13,105 bases of DNA from CADEEN01 sp031389585 (lineage in GTDB: Bacteria; Pseudomonadota; Gammaproteobacteria; Burkholderiales; Burkholderiaceae_C), in the NCBI GenBank assembly GCA_031389585.1, contig JANMSS010000022.1, positions 1 through 13,105 of the forward strand, read 5' to 3'. The notes below the pieces were generated by a model. That model was not told where the DNA came from. It worked only from the letters and a program-made list of their open reading frames with translations, and searched no databases. Position 1 is the first letter of the stretch, and each line of letters opens with the position of its first letter. The position numbers and the translations under genes are program-made. Below, piece after piece: positions 7,848 to 13,105 of the stretch.

Positions 7848-9014
7848 TTACTTGAGGTTGGGCGTCGATGCGGCCGCCGAAGCCACCGCCGCCGACTTGG
7901 GCGGCGCCACCACTGCCTTGGCACCCTCGCGCAGGTTCTCGAAGCGCGCGGCCAGCACCTGGCTGGCGGGCTCCACCCCTCGCAGCACCTCGATCCGGCC
8001 TTCGCGCGGATCACGGCGGCCCAGGGTCACTGCCCGGCGGGCGAGTGCCCCGGCTTCGATCACCCAGACATGGTCCTGACCGGCGGTGCTGCCCACTGCG
8101 GTGGCGGGCAGCGTCATCCGCTGCGTGGTATCGGCAAGTTGCACTGACGCCAATGCATACTGGCCTGCGCGAAGCATCTCCTTCGGATTGGCCAGCTCAA
8201 TGGTGACGCCGATCGAGCGGGTGCCCGGTTCGGCTGCGGGCGCAATCCGGGCCAACTTGCCGGCCAGCGGTTCGAGCACCCCTTCGACCGACACCTTGAC
8301 CGGCATGCCCGCTGACAGCTGCGACACCTCATGCGTGCCGACGCTGCCGGCCAGTTCGAGCCGGCCCAGATCGACGAGGGTCAGCACCTGCTGCTCGAGG
8401 CTCAGCTTCTCGCCAGCGACCACATGCCGCTTGGCCACCACACCGGCAATCGGCGCGACGATTTGGGTGTCGCGCGCGGCCAGGCGCATGGTGTCGAGCT
8501 GGGCCGCCGCGGCACGCGCCTGCGCGCGGGCGGCGTCCAAAGCCGACTTCGACTGGTCCAGGGCGATTGGCGAGATGAACTGCTGGTCGGCCAGACGCTG
8601 ATTGCTGGCATGCGTGCGCTCGGCCTGTGCCACGCCGGCACGTGCGGATTCGAGAAGGGCGTTGCGCTCTGCCAGGCGGCTGGCCAGGTTGGCCCCGTCC
8701 TGCGTGCCCAGCAACTGGCCGGCGCGCACCCGGCTGCCTTCAGCGACGACCAGGGTCAGCAGCGTGCCGTCGGTCTTGGCCCGCACGACCGCCGTTCGCG
8801 GCGCCACCAGCGGCCCGGAGAACTCGATCACCGAGGGCATCGCGACCCACATCGGCGCCACGACCTCGCGCGGCGCGAATTCCAGCGTCACCTCGGGCTT
8901 GCCATCCTTGTCCTTCTTGCCTGCAGCGCCGGGCTTGGCAACCATCGCCACTGCCGTGGCGACCCCGGCCAACGCCAGGACCACCGTCCCCCCAATCCAC
9001 CAAGCTTTGCGCAT
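7848..9014 (-). CDS. RND efflux periplasmic adaptor (membrane fusion protein)
   Basis: Adaptor of 388 residues (HlyD/AcrA-like) linking the inner-membrane pump to an outer-membrane channel. An N-terminal membrane anchor or uncleaved signal lies at about residues 5-26 (WWIGGTVVLALAGVATAVAMVA). There is no lipobox cysteine, so it is probably held by the helix rather than by lipid. Two lipoyl-like halves follow at about 75-105 (VRAKTDGTLLTLVVAEGSRVRAGQLL) and 183-215 (TQIVAPIAGVVAKRHVVAGEKLS). They flank an Ala-rich helical hairpin at 108-178, followed by a beta-barrel with LRAGQYALASVQL. An upstream ATG at 9053 would add 13 residues before the basic MRKAWW start. The start at 9014 is preferred because an AAAGGA site lies 6 nt upstream. 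The 130-nt gap to the GntR stop could hold a promoter (a TACACT -10-like box at 9059-9054, without a good -35). Confidence 0.93.
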   Translation of the reverse strand: MRKAWWIGGTVVLALAGVATAVAMVAKPGAAGKKDKDGKPEVTLEFAPREVVAPMWVAMPSVIEFSGPLVAPRTAVVRAKTDGTLLTLVVAEGSRVRAGQLLGTQDGANLASRLAERNALLESARAGVAQAERTHASNQRLADQQFISPIALDQSKSALDAARAQARAAAAQLDTMRLAARDTQIVAPIAGVVAKRHVVAGEKLSLEQQVLTLVDLGRLELAGSVGTHEVSQLSAGMPVKVSVEGVLEPLAGKLARIAPAAEPGTRSIGVTIELANPKEMLRAGQYALASVQLADTTQRMTLPATAVGSTAGQDHVWVIEAGALARRAVTLGRRDPREGRIEVLRGVEPASQVLAARFENLREGAKAVVAPPKSAAVASAAASTPNLK

Positions 9015-9144
9015 GTGTAGTCCTTTCGATCCCTGCTCTCGTGAAGCGGGCACAGTGTAGGAGCGCGGATTCGCACGGCCGACAATGATGCGACAAAGCG
9101 CAGGAATGCGGCGACGAACTGCGTTCGCCCGCGATCACCAGGGC

Positions 9145-9885
9145 TCAGCCCAGCTGGTTGCGGTAGTGGTGGCTGCGCGTGTCGTAGAGGCCGCGACGCA
9201 GCTCGACCGCGCGGTCACCATAGGTGTAAGAGACGCGCTCGACCGACAACAGTGGCGCGGCGAGCGCCACCTCGAGCAACGCCGCAGTCGTCGCGTCAGC
9301 GGCCACAGCCCGGAGCTGCTCTTCGGCGCGGATCATGCGCACACCGAACTCGGATTCGAACAGGCCGTACATCGGGCCCTGGTAGGCCGACAGCCGCTGC
9401 GACGTCAGGCCCTTGAACAGCGCCGCCGGCAGCCAGATGTCATCGAGCACGACCGGCTGGCCGCGAAAATAGAGCAGCCGCCGCACTTGCAACGTGGCCT
9501 CGCCGCCGGAGAGGCCCAGCGCGCGCGCGACGTTGGCTGGTGCGCGCTGGCGCCGGCAGTCCAGAAACCGCCGAGACAGCGGTTCACGCCCGCCCGTCTG
9601 GCCATCCGCCGTCAGGCGCAGAAAACGAAACTGAGTCTTCTCTTCGGCATGGGTGGCGACAAACGTGCCCTTGCCCTGGCGCCGCACCAGCAGGTTGCTG
9701 GCCGCCAGGTCGTCCACGGCCTTGCGCACGGTGCCCTGGCTGACCTTGTAGCGCGCCGCCAACTCGACCTCACTCGGAATGGCTTCGCCTGGCTTCCATT
9801 CTCCGGCCTGCAGGCTGCGCGTGATCAGGTCGGCGATCTGGCGGTACAGCGGCGAGAAAAGCGGCGTGTCGGGAACGGCGGACAT
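9145..9885 (-). CDS. GntR-family transcriptional regulator, HutC/UTRA type
   Basis: DNA-binding regulator of 246 residues. The N-terminal winged helix-turn-helix is at about 11-77 (LYRQIADLITRSL...GEAIPSEVELAARYKVSQGTVRKAVDDLAASNLLVRRQGKGTFV), a clear GntR signature. The C-terminal part (about 95-240) reads as a UTRA ligand-binding domain (ALGLSGGEATLQVRRLLYFRGQPVVLDDIWLP, ...VERVSYTYGDRAVELRRGLYDT), placing it in the HutC subfamily, not FadR. It is transcribed divergently from mdh. In related Burkholderiales, as I recall, a regulator of this kind is found between mdh and sdhC, so a role in TCA gene control, with a small metabolite as ligand, is the leading inference. Here the RND genes lie next downstream, so control of the pump is also possible. 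The start lacks a clear ribosome site. A palindrome 24 nt upstream suggests autoregulation. Confidence 0.93.
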   Translation of the reverse strand: MSAVPDTPLFSPLYRQIADLITRSLQAGEWKPGEAIPSEVELAARYKVSQGTVRKAVDDLAASNLLVRRQGKGTFVATHAEEKTQFRFLRLTADGQTGGREPLSRRFLDCRRQRAPANVARALGLSGGEATLQVRRLLYFRGQPVVLDDIWLPAALFKGLTSQRLSAYQGPMYGLFESEFGVRMIRAEEQLRAVAADATTAALLEVALAAPLLSVERVSYTYGDRAVELRRGLYDTRSHHYRNQLG

Positions 9886-9909
9886 AAAGCGATTGCAACA
9901 CAGTCCGCT

Positions 9910-9923
9910 GTCTTATAGAAGAC
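9910..9923. promoter_or_regulatory. candidate GntR operator in the regulator-mdh divergent region
   Basis: The 14-bp near-palindrome GTCTTATAGAAGAC (arms GTCTT/AAGAC, one mismatched pair in the centre) lies between the divergent GntR and mdh starts. On the minus strand it contains TATAAG, a plausible -10 box for the regulator itself, so a bound protein would block that promoter. Size and symmetry fit a dimeric winged-helix regulator. The palindrome is seen directly; binding by the neighbouring GntR protein is inferred from position. Confidence 0.5.
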
Positions 9924-9947
9924 CGAGTTTTCGCGCCGCTGGTGGCC

Positions 9948-9953
9948 TACACT
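9948..9953 (+). promoter_or_regulatory. possible -10 box of the mdh promoter
   Basis: TACACT on the plus strand, 42 nt upstream of the mdh start codon and 24 nt past the candidate operator. The -35 region at 17-nt spacing (GAGTTT) is poor, so the assignment is tentative. Confidence 0.3.
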
Positions 9954-9995
9954 TTGGGTCAGCGACCGTCTTTGTCACACCCTGGAGATTGCCCC

Positions 9996-10982
9996 ATGAG
10001 CAAGAAGCCCGTCCGCGTCGCCGTCACCGGTGCTGCCGGCCAGATCGGATACGCCCTGCTGTTCCGCATCGCCTCAGGTGCGATGCTCGGCAGTGACCAA
10101 CCCGTCATCCTGCAACTGCTCGAGATTCCCGACGAGAAGGCGCAGAACGCGCTCAAGGGCGTGATGATGGAGTTGGAAGACTGCGCCTTCCCGCTGCTGG
10201 CAGGCATGCAGCCACACAGCGACCCCGTCACTGCCTTCAAGGCCACCGACTACGCGCTCTTGGTCGGCGCGCGTCCGCGCGGCCCGGGCATGGAGCGCAA
10301 GGACCTGCTCTCAGCCAACGCGCAGATCTTCACCGCCCAAGGCAAGGCGCTCAACGCCTCGGCCTCGCGCAACGTGCGCGTGCTGGTGGTCGGCAACCCG
10401 GCCAACACCAACGCCTATATCGCGATGAAGTCGGCGCCCGATCTGCCGCGCCAGAACTTCACCGCGATGCTGCGCCTGGACCACAACCGCGCACTGAGCC
10501 AGCTCGCCGCCAAGACCGGCACGGCGGTGGCCGACATCGAAAAGCTCGCCGTTTGGGGCAACCACTCGCCGACGATGTACGCCGATTACCGCTTCGCCAC
10601 GGTCGGTGGCAAGTCGGTCAAGGACATGATCAACGACCACGCCTGGAACCGCGATGTCTTCCTGCCCACCGTGGGCAAGCGCGGCGCGGCGATCATTGCC
10701 GCGCGCGGCCTGTCGTCGGCCGCGTCGGCGGCCAATGCGGCCATCGACCACATGCACGACTGGGCCCTGGGCACCCATGGCAAGTGGGTCACGATGGGCG
10801 TGGCCAGCAACGGCGAGTACGGCATCCCCAAGGACGTGATCTTCGGCGTGCCCGTGACCTGCGCCAACGGCGAGTACCAGCGCATCGAGGGCCTCGAGAT
10901 CGACGCCTTCTCGCAGGAGTGCATCGACAAGACCCTGGCCGAACTGCTCGAAGAGCAGGACGGCGTGAAGCACTTGTTATAG
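9996..10982 (+). CDS. mdh: malate dehydrogenase (NAD-dependent, type 2)
   Basis: Interconverts malate and oxaloacetate with NAD+, the TCA step that supplies oxaloacetate to citrate synthase; cytoplasmic. It has 328 residues, the length of the betaproteobacterial and eukaryotic-cytosolic-like group rather than the 312-residue E. coli type. The NAD-binding motif is VAVTGAAGQIGYALL (residues 8-22). Substrate arginines lie in GARPRGPGMERKDLL (R95, R101) and LDHNRA (R165). The catalytic pair is D162 and H190 (VWGNHSPTMYAD), and NPANTNA (134-140) holds the conserved Asn. An in-frame ATG at 9942 would add 18 residues, but the GGAG at 9983-9986 and the family N-terminus (MSKKPVRVAVTG) support 9996. 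The gene is divergent from the GntR regulator and ends in a strong hairpin. Confidence 0.97.
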   Translation: MSKKPVRVAVTGAAGQIGYALLFRIASGAMLGSDQPVILQLLEIPDEKAQNALKGVMMELEDCAFPLLAGMQPHSDPVTAFKATDYALLVGARPRGPGMERKDLLSANAQIFTAQGKALNASASRNVRVLVVGNPANTNAYIAMKSAPDLPRQNFTAMLRLDHNRALSQLAAKTGTAVADIEKLAVWGNHSPTMYADYRFATVGGKSVKDMINDHAWNRDVFLPTVGKRGAAIIAARGLSSAASAANAAIDHMHDWALGTHGKWVTMGVASNGEYGIPKDVIFGVPVTCANGEYQRIEGLEIDAFSQECIDKTLAELLEEQDGVKHLL

Positions 10983-11002
10983 GTCGACCCCAGTAAACGC
11001 CA

Positions 11003-11032
11003 AGGGCCGGCGCCCGCAAGAGCGCCGGCCCT
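11003..11032. terminator. strong GC hairpin between convergent genes
   Basis: A perfect 11-bp stem, AGGGCCGGCGC (11003-11013) paired with GCGCCGGCCCT (11022-11032), has an 8-nt loop and starts 21 nt after the mdh stop. It lies between mdh (plus) and the convergent small ORF (minus), so it probably ends transcription from both sides. There is no T-run on the plus side; on the minus side the stem is followed by a weakly T-containing stretch. The stem is certain, the termination role likely. Confidence 0.7.
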
Positions 11033-11094
11033 CGGCATGTCTGGCAATCCGCTTTGCCGGCGCGCGAGTCGGTTGACCCGCACGCTCGACACGT

Positions 11095-11265
11095 TCAGCG
11101 TTTGGCCAAAAGAACGGGCGCGCTCGCAGCGCTGGCCATCGTGCCCGCGGACTTGTAGTCGGCAATGGCATCCAGGCCCAGGCCGATCGACAACGTGACC
11201 GCCAGCGCGGCGGCGGCGCACAAACCCCGGATCAGCGGCGGCGTGCGGTACAACTTGATGCTCAT
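11095..11265 (-). CDS. small hypothetical membrane or exported protein, 56 residues
   Basis: An unrecognised small gene. It begins MSIKLYRTPPLIRGLCAA and has a good ribosome site, AGGAGA, 6 nt before the ATG. The N-terminus is basic (K4, R7, R13), followed by one hydrophobic stretch at about residues 11-34 (LIRGLCAAAALAVTLSIGLGLDAI), then a short polar tail, DYKSAGTMASAASAPVLLAKR, and a TGA stop. This is the shape of a single-pass membrane peptide or of a secreted peptide whose leader might be cut near the end of the hydrophobic part. It is convergent with mdh, shares the hairpin at 11003-11032, and lies 133 nt after the cupin gene on the same strand. The ribosome site and signal-like N-terminus make it more than a chance ORF. 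Function cannot be guessed. Confidence 0.65.
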   Translation of the reverse strand: MSIKLYRTPPLIRGLCAAAALAVTLSIGLGLDAIADYKSAGTMASAASAPVLLAKR

Positions 11266-11398
11266 GGTGCTCTCCTGCAGTCGGTTGGGGTGGCGCGACT
11301 GGGTTGCAGAGGGCGAGTGATCGGTTCAAATAAGTTGCAGCGAAGTCAACCGCGCGCGCCCAGTGCAGAGCCGCTGACCGCGTCGCTAGCGGCCGTGC

Positions 11399-11887
11399 TC
11401 AGCGCACAAACTGCGTCACGTAGTCGGCGCCGAGGCCGCAGGCAGCGTAATGCTTGCGGCACATCTCGAGCTTGGTGAACACGTCTTCGTAGCCGGCGTG
11501 GGCGCCTTGTTCGTCGAGGTAGATCATTGCGCCATGGATATTGAACAGCGTGATCATCTCGTCGACGCCGACCACTTCGTCGACCACCAGGGTGTGAATC
11601 TCGCCTGGCGGCTCGTAGACGAAGGTGCCGGCGCGGGCGACCCACTCGTGCTCGAGGTAGCGCCACGCGCCCTTGATCACGTAGCCCGTGACCCACGAGG
11701 GGTGAATGTGGCGGCTCAACACGCCTGACTTGCGCACGCGCAGCAGGTTGCACCAGCTGCCGGTGACGGTGTTGAGCAGCAGCGGACGAAACCAGACGCC
11801 CGGCGCCTGCGGCACCCACACGCGCTCGTCGTCGGGAATCGCCTGGACGGCGATCTCGGGTTGGATGCCTGCGTGCTGCACGATCAT
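11399..11887 (-). CDS. cupin-fold protein, 2,4'-dihydroxyacetophenone dioxygenase-like
   Basis: Single-domain cupin of 162 residues. The first cupin motif is seen in GVLSRHIHPSWVTGYVIKGAWRYLEHEW and the second in AGTFVYEPPGEIHTLVV. H60, H62 and H98 are likely metal ligands. As I recall, the spacing (2, then 36) is that of the iron-binding histidines of 2,4'-dihydroxyacetophenone dioxygenase, an enzyme that cleaves an aryl ketone C-C bond. ChrR-type cupins and plain metal-binding cupins share this fold, so the substrate is uncertain. The gene starts 11 nt after the SDR stop, with AAGG about 7 nt before the ATG, and is therefore probably co-transcribed with the SDR and TctA genes. That context suggests an enzyme acting on an imported organic acid or its oxidised product (inference). 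Confidence 0.82.
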   Translation of the reverse strand: MIVQHAGIQPEIAVQAIPDDERVWVPQAPGVWFRPLLLNTVTGSWCNLLRVRKSGVLSRHIHPSWVTGYVIKGAWRYLEHEWVARAGTFVYEPPGEIHTLVVDEVVGVDEMITLFNIHGAMIYLDEQGAHAGYEDVFTKLEMCRKHYAACGLGADYVTQFVR

Positions 11888-11898
11888 CGAAACGCCTT

Positions 11899-12618
11899 TC
11901 AGGTGATCAGGTAGCCGCCGTCGACCGGGAGCACGACGCCGGTGACGAAGGCCGCAGCCGGGCTGGCCAGGAACAGGGCCGCGCCTGCGACGTCGGCCGG
12001 CGTGCCCCAGCGCGCCAGCGGAGTGCGCGCCAGGATCGCGTCGCTGCGGGCCGCGTCCTGCTGCAGCGGCAGCGTGAGTGGCGTGGCGATCCAGCCCGGC
12101 GCGAGCGCATTGACGCGTATGCCTTCGGCCGCGTACGCAATCGCCAATGACTTGGTCAGCTGCGCGACACCGCCCTTGCTCGCTGAATAACCCGGCGCCA
12201 GCCCGCCGCCAAAAAAGCTCAGCATCGAGGCGGTGTTGACGATGCAGCCGCCACGGGCCGCCAGCAACGCGCGCGCCGCAGCGCAGCAGCGTTGGGTGCC
12301 GTTGAGGTTGATGTTGATGACGTCGGCAAACACATCGGGCTCGTGCTCGCGCCCGCGACGGATCACACCGGCGCAGTTGACCAATACGTCGAGCTGGTCG
12401 AGGCCATTGATCAGGGTCCTGACGGCTGAGTTGTCACGCACGTCGAGCACGGTCGCATCCAGGCCGGTCGCCTGCGCCGCCTCGGCTGCAGTCGCGCCAG
12501 TCACCTGCACGACTGCACCATGTTCGGCAAAGGCGCGCGCAATGCCTGCACCAATGCCGCTGGTCCCGCCAATCACAAGCACGTGGCGTCCCGCGAACGC
12601 ATCCTTCGCAAAGCTCAT
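11899..12618 (-). CDS. short-chain dehydrogenase/reductase (classical SDR)
   Basis: NAD(P)-dependent oxidoreductase of 239 residues, substrate unknown. The cofactor motif GGTSGIG is at 17-23, NCAG at 81-84, and the catalytic set is N104, S131 (NTASM), Y144 and K148 (YSASK). C-terminal PGWIATPL and the ending VTGVVLPVDGGYLIT are typical of the FabG-like classical SDRs. D59 in LDVRD is the usual adenine-contacting Asp. An in-frame ATG at 12678 would add 20 residues lying wholly inside the TctA gene. I chose 12618 because its ATG overlaps the TctA stop as ATGA, suggesting translational coupling, and a GAAGG lies about 8 nt upstream. Its place after a carboxylate-type permease and before a cupin suggests oxidation of an imported hydroxy-acid or alcohol (inference). 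Confidence 0.9.
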   Translation of the reverse strand: MSFAKDAFAGRHVLVIGGTSGIGAGIARAFAEHGAVVQVTGATAAEAAQATGLDATVLDVRDNSAVRTLINGLDQLDVLVNCAGVIRRGREHEPDVFADVININLNGTQRCCAAARALLAARGGCIVNTASMLSFFGGGLAPGYSASKGGVAQLTKSLAIAYAAEGIRVNALAPGWIATPLTLPLQQDAARSDAILARTPLARWGTPADVAGAALFLASPAAAFVTGVVLPVDGGYLIT

Positions 12619-13105
12619 GCGGCGGCCTTCGAACCGAACGTCGTGCGCAGCATGCGCATCAACAGCGGCCAGAACCAAATGAGCAGCGTCAACGCGCCCA
12701 GCGTGCCGGCGATCGGGCGCTCGAAAAAGACGAGGAAGTTGCCGTCGGCCTTGATCAGGCTGCTGAAAAAGTGTTCTTCGAGCATGGTGCCGAGCACGAC
12801 GCCGAGGATGGTCGGTGCGATCGGGAAGCCCCAGCGCTCCATGAAGAACGCCAGCACGCCGGCCACCAGCATGACGATCACGCCGAACAGGCTGTTGTTG
12901 ATGGCGAAGCTGCCGACCATGCAGAACAGCAGGATCAGCGGCATCAGCACCGTGGCCGGGATGCGCAGGATGCGCTTGGCGACCTTGATCGCGCCCCAGC
13001 CCAGCGGCAGCATCAGGATCTGCGCCAGCATGAAGACGATGAACACGGCGTAGATGTTCTGCGGGTTCTCGACGAACAGCATCGGCCCCGGGTTCATGTT
13101 CTTCA
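12615..13105 (-). CDS. tripartite tricarboxylate transporter permease TctA, C-terminal part (cut by window edge)
   Basis: Large membrane subunit of a TTT-type secondary uptake system, which works with a small membrane protein (TctB) and a periplasmic Bug/TctC receptor. Only about 162 C-terminal residues of a family of about 500 are in the window; the open frame continues past 13105, so the internal Met at 13097 is not the start. Family marks are NPGPMLFVENP followed by hydrophobic segments (IYAVFIVFMLAQILMLPLGWGAI, VLMPLILLFCMVGSFAINNSLFGVIVMLVAGVLAFFMERWGFPIAPTILGVVLGTMLEEHFFSSL). The segment GFPIAPTILGVVLGTMLEEHF is very characteristic of TctA. It overlaps the SDR start by four bases. TctB and receptor genes are presumably upstream, outside the window; the substrate is unknown, with carboxylates usual for the family. 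Confidence 0.9.
   Translation of the reverse strand, partial: KNMNPGPMLFVENPQNIYAVFIVFMLAQILMLPLGWGAIKVAKRILRIPATVLMPLILLFCMVGSFAINNSLFGVIVMLVAGVLAFFMERWGFPIAPTILGVVLGTMLEEHFFSSLIKADGNFLVFFERPIAGTLGALTLLIWFWPLLMRMLRTTFGSKAAA

Noticed and set aside
9115..9127. Small inverted repeat CGAAC-TGC-GTTCG after the GntR stop
   Set aside because: A 5-bp stem with no T-run is too weak to call a terminator in GC-rich DNA.
10586..11329. A 247-codon minus-strand frame overlapping the mdh 3' end
   Set aside because: It is mostly antisense to mdh with no motif. The real gene on that strand is the 56-residue frame at 11095-11265, which has a proper ribosome site.
11370..11393. Six-bp inverted repeat GCCGCT/AGCGGC just past the cupin stop
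   Set aside because: Short stem with a 12-nt loop and no T-run; expected by chance at this base composition.

Overview
The window is about 65% GC and densely coded, with no sign of phage, insertion sequences, CRISPR arrays or RNA genes. Gene content and protein style point to a betaproteobacterium of the order Burkholderiales, in the Comamonadaceae/Rubrivivax-Leptothrix neighbourhood. This placement rests on the mdh / GntR / sdhCDAB / sdhE / gltA order, a malate dehydrogenase of the roughly 328-residue 'type 2' form, and a TctA-type permease next to catabolic genes. No taxonomic search was possible.

Layout. (1) Positions 1-4360, minus strand: a tight TCA-cycle operon in transcription order sdhC, sdhD, sdhA, sdhB, sdhE, gltA. 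Intergenic gaps are 5-13 nt, and gltA runs off the left edge. (2) Positions 4361-4616: the sdhC upstream region, with a 15-bp palindrome overlapping a possible -10 box and a strong hairpin just past the end of the next operon. (3) Positions 4617-9014, minus strand: a two-gene RND efflux operon, with a membrane fusion protein followed by a HAE1-type RND pump. No outer-membrane factor is present. (4) Positions 9145-9885, minus strand: a GntR/HutC-type regulator. (5) Positions 9886-9995: a divergent control region holding a GTCTT-N4-AAGAC palindrome. (6) Positions 9996-10982, plus strand: malate dehydrogenase, ending in a strong hairpin shared with a convergent 56-residue small membrane or exported protein (11095-11265, minus). 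(7) Positions 11399-13105, minus strand: a TctA permease (only its C-terminal part is in the window), a short-chain dehydrogenase and a cupin, which together look like the end of a small uptake-and-catabolism operon.

How the genes fit together. Malate dehydrogenase, succinate dehydrogenase with its flavinylation factor SdhE, and citrate synthase form a TCA-cycle cluster, and the GntR protein is the obvious candidate local regulator. The most notable arrangement is that the RND efflux pair sits between this regulator and sdhC, where related bacteria, as I recall, usually have the two adjacent. Most of the window is ordinary core metabolism. I do not see a convincing novel system. The points most worth checking are the wedge insertion, the two candidate operators, the unlisted small protein and the TctA-SDR-cupin module.
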